Shown: positions 1-12,800 of the stretch, piece after piece
Position numbering within the stretch: position 1 is the stretch's first letter
Layout of the letters: each line of letters opens with the position of its first letter
Program-made: the position numbers and the translations under genes
Notes under the pieces: generated by a model
What the model saw: the letters and a program-made list of their open reading frames with translations, nothing else
Told to the model about the DNA's origin: nothing
Database searches by the model: none
Assembly (NCBI GenBank): GCA_008828725.1
Contig: MEHQ01002910.1
Span: forward strand, 118,334-182,333
Origin: Saccharina japonica
Lineage: Eukaryota; Sar; Phaeophyceae; Laminariales; Laminariaceae
DNA length: 64,000 bases
Reading direction: 5' to 3'

Positions 1-456
1 GGTAGCCCCGGCGGCACGAGCGGTAGCAACAGCAGGGACCACAGTGGCGAGCCACGGACAGCGGATATCGTAAGAGATCACGGCGAGGAGGAGGAGGAGG
101 AGGAGGTGGTGGCGCCTGCGGCAGCTGCGGCGGTGGTGGTGAAGGCGACGGCGCAAGGAAAACGAGATGAGCAGCAGCAACAGCAAGGTTTGCTGCGGGG
201 GATACGGCGGCGACTGTCCGTGGAAAAGGCCATGGAGTGGTACAGCGACGGCTCCAGCTCGGACAGCGGTGGCGAAGACAACGACGAAGAGACCGGAAAG
301 GGGTCGGGGGATAAGGGGGGCGGGCGCGGCGGCGGTGGCAGCGACGAGGGAGCGTTGGGGCCGTGGGGTGGGGGAAGGAGGACCTCCGCGAGACGACAGA
401 AGCAAGATGAGATCCGCGAGGCTGATGTTGCCGCCGCGAGGGAGAACGACATGAAG
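1..456 (+). CDS. CABIN1: CABIN1-like exon 1 (5' partial)
   Basis: The frame is open from base 1, so the true start lies upstream. It encodes an acidic run, a poly-Ala/Val stretch, a Gln run, the acidic segment [20 protein letters not shown] and then a basic RRTSARRQK motif, which resembles the RRSxR segment that precedes the TPR block in CABIN1 proteins. It ends ENDMK with donor AAG|GTACCT, phase 0. Confidence 0.7.
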
Positions 457-3400
457 GTACCTCGTGCTTTTTTTTCTCTCCTCCATTTGTTTCTTGTGTT
501 GCGTACGTCGCACACGTATACTACTGCTGCAGTAGCGTTTTTTATCGTTTTTAGAGGGCCTGTCCTGTTGCAGTCTGGGGGCCTTTCGTCTGCTACTTAT
601 CCTCGCCACCACCACCGCCGTCGCCCCCGCCACCCCGGTTTTGGAAGCCCCCCTCTCTCTCCGTGCAACACCGAGGTGGCATTTTTTGTCGCCGGGCGTC
701 TACTGTGACCCAACAGTACGTGGCACCAGATTTTGATACGGACACCCTCGCAGCCAGCTGGGACCGACATACTGCTGTAGCGAAATCGCGGGCAAGAGGA
801 GACGAAAACGCCGCGCAGCAACAGTAGCAGTACAACTGTCATGCCCAGTCGTTATGTTGCCCCTCTCCCTTTGTGTGTTCGTTGGCTCTTGACCAATACC
901 ATTCATTGACCGTTGAACGTTCCTTAACCGTTCCTTGACCCTTGACCTTTCATTGACCGTTGACCGCTCTTTGACCGTTGGCCGCTCTTTGACTGTTGAC
1001 CGTTGACCGTTCGCTCACTCTCTGCGGTCCGAACTGCCACGATCCCGTGGGAAACAAAAACGCGACGGAAAATAAACAAATGCACAAAAACAGTTCCGGG
1101 TGGCCAACCTGTTCATCGCGGCAGATGGAGCCGGTACCGGTAACAACAACCCAGGCGCTGCCGTGGAAGATAGCGAGGCGCCTGTGTGGTGGCCCCAGCT
1201 TGTGGAGAACGCGCGAGGCGGTGGCGGCGGCGATAGTGGCGTGACTGGAGCAGAGGAAGACATAGCGTGAGGACCTCGCCCCCCCCTCCCGAAGGGGATA
1301 GGATTAGCAAAAAGTTTATCTGTAATACATGGAAACAACGTAATGAGCGCTCAAATGTTGGATTTTTCTCTATTAAGAGTAGGAACGGTGCTCCGTCTCG
1401 AAAGGGATGCGTGGTCAATGGGCGTGGTCAATGGTAAAATGACCAAGGCAAGCAACAAATGAGTACCCCCCGCCCCCCTCCGCTGCATCTTTTTTTTTTG
1501 TCTTGCGTGCTTTCGGTGTTTCGCGGTGTGGGCTGCGGTACGCGACTCCACATGTCAATGAGAACGAGCCTTGACGGCGTAGTTGGTTGGTTGGTTGATA
1601 TGTTTTTTGTGGAAGCCGGACGAACTCGCAGCCGATAATACGGCTGCTTCGTGACAAAATCGCGTCGAAAAATAACTTTGTGAAACGCTCGGGTTTTCGA
1701 CCGCAGGAGGGATGACGAAGAGGGAACGGCCTTGACGTCGAAGATGCTCCCACGGTGGAGGCAGCGCCACGACGTGGATTGCCGCAGGTGTGGAGGCGTT
1801 ATTATGGCTATGAACGGAGCACGGGTGTTGCGGGGCAGGTAGTCAGTATGTTGTCGGCCGGGGACGCCCCGAAAATATCTGCGCGTGTGCGATGCGCTGG
1901 TTCGTGTTTTGTCAGGACTCAGATGGGACAGGCGTAGGTTGATCCGCTTGCTGGCTTACGGGTAACCGCGCGTGTTTTTTTTTATCGACCTGCTTAACGG
2001 CGGCGGGGCATACAAACGTATGACCCGAGTTTCTATTGCGAGGCCGGTGACTACCCAGGTCGGCTCCTCCCCCCTCCCCGCCCCCATAGGGTTTTGAGTG
2101 GTCTGAGCTTCGCACCAGGCAAGGCCGGTATCGAGCCAGCGTTATCTTGGTGTACGTAGACGAAGGCGAAAGGGCTGAATCGTGGCTCATGGGTGTGTGC
2201 GTGCGTGCCTCTCCCTCTTTGCCTCGAGTACAATGTCGGTGCCTCGACAGGCCAAACGATAATTATTGCACAAGGTTGCTGCTGCGAGGCCGATGGTTTA
2301 CTCGAGGTCGTATGGTCTGTGTCGTGGAAGGCCTCGTATTCTGTCGGGAGAACATGTAGCGTAGGGGAGTAGAATGCAGCAAGTATTTTAAGTAGGGTAC
2401 AGCAGAGCCTAGCAGAATACGGTAGATCACGGGAAATGTAGCAGAGCAGAGCGTATCACACCATTGCAGAGCTAGCAGACCATACAGCAAACCATGGCAG
2501 AGCTTCGCTTCTCTGCTTGTGTTTTCCATTACCGCCGCCATCCCCCCCCTTTCCTTCCCCTTTCCTTGCGTGTCTGACTCATTTTCCGCTGGTAGGTGCG
2601 GGGAGGGGGGGATCGTGCTGTGCTGCGACTTTTGCCACCTGGTATACCACCCAAGGTGCCTTGAAGTCACCCCCAGCCTCACCAGCCTCTTCGCGTGTTT
2701 GGATTGCAAGGAGGTAGGAAGGCGTTTTTTGTCTGGCGTTCACCTTGGGGAGGGGGCACCCCGTGCGGGAACTATGTGCTCATGTACTTCGCGCCTATTT
2801 TAGTAATATTTTGTGATGCAAGCATGTTTTTATGTTTTTTGGCGTGCGGCCGCGGGTCCCGAAGAAAACGACCGCAGACGGTGCACCCGCTACTCGCTCC
2901 CGATTTTTCTGCCCCGCTTAAAGCACATGAAAATTGACGACTGATAAAACGAAAGGCTTGTCCGGCCACCCACCACCCAAGGCCACAAGGCGTCGCGTAG
3001 CGCCACGGGCGACAACAAATACGCACGCACACGCCATGCACTCCCTACATTCCGGTCGCGGCTCGTGTGTTTTTTTTTTAATTGTATGTTTCACGTCCGT
3101 TTTGTTTTTTCGTCAAACGTTCGGTTTGTTGTGTGCGTGTGTGTGTTTTTGTTTTTCGCTCGGGTGCCGTCTCCCGTACGACCGCAACGGCTATTGTGCG
3201 TGTGTGTTTGTGTGTGTGGGGGGGGGGGGGCAGGAGGCGGCCACCTTGGAATGGGAGCTCAAGGGCAGAGACGGCGCGGGTGGAGCTGTCGCGGGCGGTT
3301 TGCAGGAGTTGCTCACAGCTGCGGACGGCGGCGGAGGAAACGCTGGCGTGGTCGACCTCATGCTCAGGTAGGCCGTCGCTATCGCCGCTTTTTGGAGATT

Positions 3401-3537
3401 GACGTGTCCGTGTTCGTTGAGCACCGGCACGGATCTCTGTGAGCGCCTGGAAGTGTCTGCCAAACGACAGCGGTTGGAGCTGAAGGATTGGTCGCCGCTG
3501 ATGTTCAGCGGCGAAGGCGTTGCACTCGTAGCTCTGT

Positions 3538-3618
<81 letters not shown>

Positions 3619-3662
3619 TTGTCTGTCTGTCTGTTTGTTTGTCTGTCTGTCTGTCTGTCTTA

Positions 3663-3725
<63 letters not shown>

Positions 3726-6700
3726 GCCTGCCTGCCTGCCTGCCTACCTGCCTGCCCGCTTGCTTGCGTAGAAATCTGCCTTCTCCATCTGCCTTTCTTT
3801 CCCCCCCCCCCCCCCCCCCCGCCCCCCCCCCCCTTAACGCCCCACTCCCCCTGTCGAACTTTCTTCGGCCTCCTCGCTCCCCTCTGCCCCGTGATGATTG
3901 CAGGTGGCTGCAGGGAATAGCGGCGGCTCCGGCGGAGGACCTTTGCCCAGAGGCCTCTTTCTACTCAGACTCAGGAGGAGGCGACAAGTGTCCTGACGGC
4001 AAACGCGTCGAGGCTGGCGAGGCGAGGGCGCCCGCGGCGACGCTAGGCCTGTCCCAGCTCGCCACCGTCGCCCTGACCATCGAGCCGATCGTTAGAGGGT
4101 GAGATATTGTGGTGCGCTCGTGGGAGAGGGTACTCCCGTACCCCTGTAGCTCTTTGCCCATGTCGGAGGTTTACCTGTTTGTTAGCACGCGCGTACGCAA
4201 TATGCCCGTGCTTTTTTATTCCGAAGGCTAGGCTCCGATTGTACCAAAGCGGCAAGTGCGTTGCTTGAGTTGTGTTGCGCGTGTTGCTGCAATTGACTGG
4301 AACGACTCGGAGAAGCCCCCGCGTGTTGTTCTCTCTCTCTGTTTATCCCTATCTCCGTCTCGATCTCGGTCTGTGTTTATCTGTCTCTCTCTCCCTCTCT
4401 CTCCATTTATCTCTCCCTCCCTCCCTTCCATCTTACGACATCTGCGGGTCCACCCACCCATCCGCCCGTTCGCACACCGACAGGTACCTCCCCGCCCACC
4501 TATCCTGGCCAGTACTAACCGCCCACTCGAACTTTCCAGCAGTAGAAGGCGCAACGCCCGCCGCTGGCAGTGGCGTTGGTCTTTCGGGAGGGCCCGAGCT
4601 AGGCCTAGCATGCGAACTTGCGCTTGCCGAGATGCGCATGGATAAGGCTCTGTCCCTGATCCAACAGCAGCACACCACGAGGCGGGGGGTTAACCCGACG
4701 GCCACCTCGACTTCGGGGCCGTCGGTGCCGGGTGCAGCCCCGGCAGCGGCGACGGCGTCAGCAGCGGCAGGGGCATCGGCGGCGGCAGTGGCAGGGGTGG
4801 CTGTGCCTGGGCCGGCAGCGACGGTAAGCTCTGACGGGGGTAAGGCAACGGAGCTACCCCCTGGCGGCTCCAGCGCGGGAGTTCCCGAGCGTGTGGAGGC
4901 GTGCTCGCGCCTGTCCTTAGACAGGCGACGCGTAGAGGCCATGAGCCACCTTGCCGTGGCTGATGGCGCCATGCTGGAGCTGGAGCCGTGGTGCTTGTCT
5001 ATCGGAGACGGTGGCTATGGCGGAGGTGGTGTCCCAGACGGTAAGTAGCGCGGTTTGTTTGAGCGAGAGAGAGAACAGGCGCTTGTTTCGTTTAGCTTTC
5101 TCGGTTTTGACTTTTGTGGACCTTTTTGATGACGCTTCGGTGGAGGGGTGGTAGTGCCGCGAGAGCTCCTGTTAGTGCTTACTGGCGGTTCGGCCCACTA
5201 CTGCCTGCTGTGCACATCGGTTGGCATTCCCCATGCCTCGTCGCTTGACACGTTGTCGAGTTTGTCTGTGAACATTGAAGTGCTTTGGCGGCCTACTTCT
5301 AAAGCAATTGTAGCATATACTATGATGTAAAACAGTTTTGCCTGATACCTACGAACATTAAAGTAATATCACAGGCTTCCCTGTTTACCATACCGCTCGG
5401 GTTCTATCTTGTACTCCTTTGTTAGTTTATCGGGTGACGCAGCGGTGGGAAGGATAAAGGGGTTTTCATGCGCTTGCTTTGCTCCCCTTTTGATCGTTCT
5501 TCCAGCTACGACAGAAGTTCGAGTGTGCGGTGGGAGCGTGCAAAATCGATGTTGTACAAGTACGAAGCAAGTTCGGGTGTTAGGTGGAAACGTGCAAGAT
5601 CGAGATTGTACCAATAGGCGTGAAGATTGTCTTGATTCAAGGTCGCCAATGCCCCCCCCCCCCAAAACAAACCCCGACATGCTCCGTCCCGGCATTGTAG
5701 GGATGCGAGGGTCTATGGTCATACGACTACGGCCATGAATGAAAATGAAGTGCACCCCCCCCCCTCCTTCTCACATTTAGATGCCTTCGCTGTTGATAAA
5801 GGTGGCAGTGCCGCTCAACGGGCGTCAAACGCCTCGGCGTGGGCGCTCGCGGTACGGTGGTGGTGGCTGAAGGGGATACGGGAGCGACACGCCGGTCGAC
5901 GGGAAGAAGCCCTCGCGTGTTTCCGCCGCTGCAAAAGAGTGTTGGGGAGCAAGGGGAGGAAGCTCGGAGAGGTCGACCCACTGGGAGAGGTGGACGATAG
6001 GGACGCGGACGAAGATAAGGAAGGCTCGGAGGAAGCGGTTGTGCTGCTGCCGTATTGCGTGGTTCACCCGAGAATAGACGCGAACGTAAGTGGTAATGTA
6101 TGCATGCCTCGTAAAAACCTGCGAGATATGATACGTCGAGATTTTCTTGTCCACAGTGGAAGCATGAGGGCGGCGGCCTGGGGCTGAAACGTTACAGCGA
6201 TAGTTTTTGTGCGTTTTTCTCGCCGTGGCTGTTTTTCGTCCCTTTTTTTATGCTCTGTAAATCGGCGGCGATGTAACTGCTGCCCACCGCTGATGTTGAA
6301 AGGCGAGTCAGGTCACCTATCATAGGAAAACTCACAGCAACGCAACGAGAGTCGTGCCAGAGTCGTGCCACGGAATTTTCTCACGTTTCTAACTTGGAAA
6401 TCTCTATAACCACTCAGCTTTTGGTGACTACACACTTGAAAAGATAAACACCTTTTTAAATAACGCGGCGCCTTCCGTACCCCTTCGTGGCTAGTCCGTT
6501 GGTATAAATAGTTGGGTAAATTTCCCTAACACCGTCGTTTTCCCCCTCTGCTCTGCATTGCATGGAAAATCGTTTTTTTTTGTCCCGGAGAAGGTGGTGC
6601 GGGGTGTCATGACGGACGTCGAGCTGTCGGGCACGAGCGAAGCAGCACGCGACGCATTCACGCGCGCGATTCGTCTCCTGTCTGAATGCGCGGTGGGCAC

Positions 6701-9700
6701 CGAGAAGGGAGCCGGAGGGAGCACGGTAGTGGCGGCAGTGGCAGCGGCGGCAGAAGCGAAATCGGGAACGGCCGCAGCATCCGCAGATGCACCACAAGCG
6801 ACGAGCCAGGTCCGTGTCTTGCCTGGCGGCGACGGTGTGCGCAGTGGAGACGTTCTTCGCGCAGAGGAGCAAGCGCGAAGCGAGGCTAACAAAACTTGCG
6901 GCAGCGGAGGCAAAGGTCCAAGCGAGGGTGGGGCAAACACCGCCGCCGATGCTCCCACCGCGGCCCTTGAAGAGGTTGCGCCCGAGTCGCGTCCCCGTCC
7001 ACCGCGCCCTGTTTCTTCGAATGGAACACCTGATGGAGAGCGGGGGGTTGTCACGGCGAGCACGGCATCGGATGCGGCGGCCGGTGAGGAACGCCCTTCT
7101 CCATCGAGTACCCCGGATGGAACTGCGATGTCTACCTCTGTCGGTGGCGGTGCAACTCCCTCGTCGCTGCCGTCCCCCAAGGACGAAGCTGTCGCAGCGC
7201 TGACGAAAGTGATGCAGGGGCTCGAGATGCGCTTCGTGGCACGTGCACCGTCGTCCTCTCTTGGGGCGCCAAAATCAGCCACGGACAGTTTTTCTGGCGC
7301 GGCGGCAGCACCGGCTGGTGGACAAGGCCGTGAAATTGAGAGTGTCGACGCTGAAACCGACACCGCGGGCGGGATCGGAGCGGCTAAAAGTGACGGCTCC
7401 AAGCAGGAGGCATCGAGGCGAGGTGGCGGGTGGTCGGTCCTGGTACGCCCTGCCCGCGCAGAAGAACTCTTGGCGGACTTGCTTGAAAAGGAGAAGGCTT
7501 CTTTCGCGCAGACCAACCGAGACGGTGCGAAGGCGCTCGAGCGGTGGTCGGCCGCCGGCAAAGGCAACGGTAGCGGTAGTGCAGAGTCCAACGAACCTCC
7601 TTTCTTCCTGGCGCCGGCGATGGCTGCTTCTGCCACCCTTGTGCCAGTAGCGGGGGTGCCGGCGGCGGCGCCTGCCGCGGTAGTTTCAACTGGCGGTGGA
7701 ACCCTTCTCGAGGTTGCTGGGGCTACGCCAAGTGCGGGATCGTCTTCGACGCCAGCTGTGACGAGCGCGAGAGCGAGAGCAGGATTAGAGCAAAGTCCGG
7801 GGCAGCGTTGGCACTTTCCTCTGGCGCTGTCGTCTACCGGTCTGGGCGAACACACCTCCGTCTTCTCGATGATGCTGCGCGGCGCGTCGCTTTTAGGGCG
7901 GCACGAGACGGCCGTCCTCCTTGCCGTGCGTTGCTCCGAACACTTCTTGGACGCTTCCGAAGTGCTGGCTTCTCCGAGGGGACCTCTGAGCGTAGGCGGC
8001 GGGGCGAGGCTGTCGGGCAAGGGCGCAAGGAAAGGCGGTTTCGGTAACGGAAACGAAGGTCTCGGGGCGGTTCACCTTCTGCTCACCTCTCGGCAGCAGG
8101 GGGGGGATCGGCGGGTGGTCGATGCCACGGTGAGCAGCGCGTGCGCGGAGTTCTTGGCCCACGCGCTGGCTGTCGTTGTGTGGGCTGTCCCGCACGCTAC
8201 CAGAGCAGAGCTGTTCGGTGGCGGCGACGGTGGCGGTGGTCGCGAGGGCGAGGGCGTGCGGGAGGCGGCGGCGGTTCGTGCCGCGGCGAGGAAATCGTCG
8301 GTGCTTCGGTGCCTGGCGCGACTCATGAGGCGCTCTATGGACAGCGACAACACGAGGGTAAGCTTTTGATAATGAAACGTTAGAGGCGCGTGTAGCGGTC
8401 TTGTGGTTTTGTGGTTATCGATGGCATAATGGCGTCGTAGCAGCTAAAGTGCGCGGTTAAGCTGATCGGGGTCTCGAAGGAGGGACAAGGGTGCGGCACG
8501 TCGCGTTTCTTCAGTTCTAGAGGAAGTTGGCTATCGGCCAGGGCTTGAGAGAGTTTGTACCAGTTAGGAGCGTGCATTACTCTAACTCGCTTCCGTTGTT
8601 AATAATATCTTAGCACCAATTTACCCTTTCGTTCCCCCTTCTTAATGGCCGTCTTCTTGTCCCACCCGACACCTGACTCAAGGTTCTGAACCTGTGCATA
8701 TGTGCGTGGCAAGCGATCGTCGCGGTAGCACCACCGGTGCCCTCGCAAACCCCCGCCCTCACCCTAGCGCCGTCTCCTGAAGGAACGGTCCGAGTACCGC
8801 CGCCGCCGCCACCGCTGCCGCTGGTGAAAGCTGGCCCCAAGACGAACGACGCTACGCCCCGCGCTGATGCCGGGACGGAAGCGCCAACACCGCTTCAAGA
8901 CGCGATGGAAGTTGAGGAGATAGGCCGCGATGGTCGCAGCGGCCCTGGTGCCTCCTCCAGTGAGGCTGAGGGGCTAGTACCGCCCGTAGCGGGCGACGGT
9001 GGACTCGATGGCCGCAATGCTTCGGGCGCGATGAGGACCGATTGCGGGAGCTCAGTGGCCGACGCCTTTGCGGACCCATTGAAGGCGCTCGTGCGTTGTC
9101 TTTGCGGTGTGGTGATCGGACGGTGGAGGCAAGCGTCTTCCACCGGGAGGGCTCCTAAAAAGGCGTGGGTTTTGCACGCGATGGAGGGGGTGCTTGCCCT
9201 CGTCCGTGCTCTTCAGGTGAGCGACTTGACGTGTCGGAAGATGCGGTGGGGAAGGAAGGGGTGAAACAAGCGAGCCGTTTTTTGCCTCGAGTCACCTTCG
9301 AAGCGACCGCTTGTGGGCTGCTGTCTGAATGTGCAGGCATCAGGCTTCTCGAATTCGTTTTTATGAAAGTTAAAAATGTGTTTTTTTTAAATCGTCGAAA
9401 CTCATATGTGGAAGCTGCGTGTGATGCTTCGATCGCGCGCACTGGTTTTGTAAGTTTGTCATGGTCCCTGAGGAGAGTAGACCGAAAATGAACCGGCGCT
9501 CGCTGTCGGCCGGCACTGATTATCGTGATGCGAACATTTAGCCCTCCCAATGAACGACTCCGGCTGGGATTTTCTTCAAATACCACCGGTCGCTTCGGTG
9601 ACCGTTCACGATAAAAAAAAAAATCGCGACACACAAGACAGGACCCCCTGTCTTGAATCGCTGTTGGTGTTGTGGCCGTGCGTCCTATACCGGAGATTCG

Positions 9701-9848
9701 CATCGACGACGCCTGAGCCTGGCTGCTCGCGCGTCGCGCAGCTATCCACCCATATATACGATCAGGAAAAGGGCGTAACGATTCTTCTCTCTCTCCGTCC
9801 TTTCTTCGTCGTTTCCCCCTGTCTTTTTTCACCAGTACCACCGCAATC

Positions 9849-9890
<42 letters not shown>

Positions 9891-12800
9891 CAACCACCAC
9901 CACCACCGGGCGCACGAAAACCGGACGCATTGGTGCTAGCGTATTAGCCGCTGCCCCCATCAGCGCTGGCGTTATCCCCACCAGCAGCTTCGCCTCAGCG
10001 GCCACGGAAATCGCTGGCGCTGTCGGCGTTGCCGGGGGTACCGGCGTTGTCTCCGACGCCGCGGATACGAGCAGTCCAGCAGGCGCCGCCGACGATGCCC
10101 CGTACCTTTCCTTTTTTTTCTCCTCGGCTGCGGAGCTCAAGGAGGTCATCGACGCCTTGATGGGTCTGTCGCGACTCCCCGACGCTCCGATTACGTCAGC
10201 CGCTGCTTCGGTGTCGTCGATGCCCAAAGGAGGCGGGAGCGCGGGGGGAGGGGGGGGGGCAATCGGCGTCAAGCTGGCGTGCTCGCTGGCCGTGCTGACG
10301 GTCGGGCTAATTGATGCAGCGGCTCCGCTGGATGCACGGAGACGGGTACGCGCGGATTTAGGGATGAGACCGGGGGGGGCGGGGTTCCCGAACGGAAGTT
10401 GTTCCTTACTCTTGTACTTCGAAGTAGTAATTTGTATGTTTCGTATCAGTATATTCATACCTTGTACCGGGTAGTACAACACATACAGGTATTACGGGGG
10501 GCTATAGTAAATAGGACCTACAGCACACACAAAAACCTACATGTTTTCCTATTTTTACTAACAATATTTGGTCCTATTTACTATGGTCCTCCGTAAGAAT
10601 TGGTTCGCAACTGCCTGGTATTTTCATACTGGTACCTGGTATTAACGTTAAAAAAAATGCATTATCAACCCTGGCACTATTCACAGCCTAAATATGTGTG
10701 CTTCTTATTGCATAAATTCGCAGTCGCGGTAGTTTTTTTCTCAACATTTGACACTTTTGCGTATTTCTGTACAGAAGTACCGCCCTTGTCGCGAGAGTGG
10801 GGTCGGAAACAGGAAGAGAGTTCACTCTTTTGCTGCTGCGATTTTTTTGTGACGTGATCCCCTCCGGCTCCTGGACAACACGCCTACCGGCAGGTTTCGC
10901 TCGTGGAGGCGTTGCACGACCACCTCAAGGGGAAGTTGGGGGCCGCCTCGGTGAACTTGGGCGCCGTTCTGCAGGGCCAAGGGGGCTACGGCGGGATTTG
11001 CGCGGACGGAGAAGGACGTTTCCTCAAGACGGCCCTTCTCTACCTTTCCAGCCAAGAGGTGCGCTAAAGGGCTGCTGCTGCTGCTGCGATTGCGTTGGTG
11101 CTGGCCATAGACAGGCGTAAAAATACGAAAAAGAGATACGAGGGCGTTTATTGTCCAGTCGGGGAAATTCCCACGATATGTTTTACCGGGATAGTTTTCT
11201 GGGAAAGATTTGTAACTGTCGCACGATAGTTGTTACTGGTTTTGTTTCCTGGGGAAGATTAGTAACTGCTACAATAGAGAGATACCAGTACGTGCGTAAT
11301 ATTTTATTTTTAACACGACCAGGTGTTGCGCTGTTACCATATATATATATATATATTTCCCATCCAATTTGTTATATTCGCCCTTCCTTTCTCTCTCCTC
11401 CCTGTTAATAGTCGTGACTCAGATCCGGGGTCACAAAGTAGGCCCTTCTCCTTCCTCCCCGCTACGGGTTCGTGCCTTGATTTTTCATCGCGAGAAGACT
11501 TCAGCCCTCTCTTCCCCTCGTCGACTCGTGGTGTTCGCTGGGCAGCCCGTGGGGTCGGGGCCCTTAATAATCTTGCATCACAACTGCATCCGGTTTGGAT
11601 TGTTGATAGCGATGCTGTCACGATTTTCGGTTTGCACCCGTGGAGGCTCTTGTACTGCGGGTGATGGGATGTATCCGCGCTTAGAAGGGTGCGGAAATAT
11701 TCGGATTGGTGAGGCGCATATAGTCAATTGGTCTGTCAGTGCCTTTGAGAGTGTATATATCGTGTCGTCCCGTTGCGAAAATAAATCATTATAACCAACA
11801 CTATTTTTGATGTATGGTCTAAACTAAAATATAGCAGCAGCAGCAGTAGATGTTGCTGGTGTTGCCTTTTCTGTCTACGCTGGTGGAAGTTGCATGGATA
11901 TCACCAATGTTGAGCCACGTGTACCGTTTGAAATTCGCCCCCAAAAGAGGCACATCGCGGCAACACCCAGCCTGGAGACCGATTGCTCTTCGTTTTAGGT
12001 GGTAATCGTTGTTCTTGTCGGCAAACCAAGTGATAAGCATGCAGTTACAGTGGTTGATTTGAATGCCTGTTGACAACTAACGTCGTCATGTTTCTGTAAA
12101 CTTTATGAACGTTTTCAGCCTCAAAACCTCCGAGCTCGACGGCGAACCCGTTGGAGGGACCAGCAGTCAAGAGAGAGTTTTTGGCTTGCATGCGTGCATG
12201 TATGCAACTACCGTAAACAACTCGTGACCCCCTTTACACCCCCCGCCCCCCCCCAGCAATGTCTGCCTGGTTGGTGAAAGCCCAACGTGCTCCGTCCCGG
12301 CATTGTAGGGATGCGAGGGTCTATGGCCATACGACTACGGCCGTGCACGACATGAGTACCCCCCCCCCCCCCCACCCTTGTCGCGGGATAACAGGCGAGA
12401 CCCTCGGTCGGCCCCCCCCCCCCCCCCCCCCCCCAAAAATGGCCGCCTGGTTGGTGAAAGCCCAACGTGCTCCGTCCCGGCATTGTAGGGATGCGAGGGT
12501 CTATGGCCATACGACTACGGCCGTGCACGACATGAGTACCCCCCCCCCCCCCCTCGCATGCGCGAGAACAAGCGAATCGTTGCGCCGTTCCACCCCTGCC
12601 CCCGGCCCTCAACCGTCAGGTTTCCCCCCGCCCGCATGCGTGAAAACAAGCCCCTTCGTTGCCCCTTCTCACCCCCGCCTCCACCCGTAAAACCGACAGG
12701 TCGTAGCTGCCATCAAGAAGGACGAAATAGAGTTGAGGCTTGCGGGAGAATTGTCTAGCAGCAGCAGCAGCAGCAGCGACAGCGACGACGACGACAATTC

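Larger units (their letters stand above)
11059..12699 (+). other. Intron 13 of the CABIN1-like gene
   Basis: No exon is supported. It contains a (TA)n stretch near 11340, the dispersed repeat at 11383-11540, and two copies of the poly-C-flanked repeat before the acceptor. Confidence 0.55.

Noticed and set aside
1755..1838. Alternative frame of exon 3 reading [18 protein letters not shown]
   Set aside because: Its phase does not fit the PHD exon that follows, whereas the CRRC frame fits both neighbours.
3399..4102. Cys/Leu/Val-rich open frames across the (CTGT)n array
   Set aside because: Pure microsatellite translation; flanking exons splice around it.
6491..8020. 509-codon minus-strand open frame
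   Set aside because: Shadow of GC-rich exon 10; composition follows the plus-strand codons and it lacks recognisable domains.
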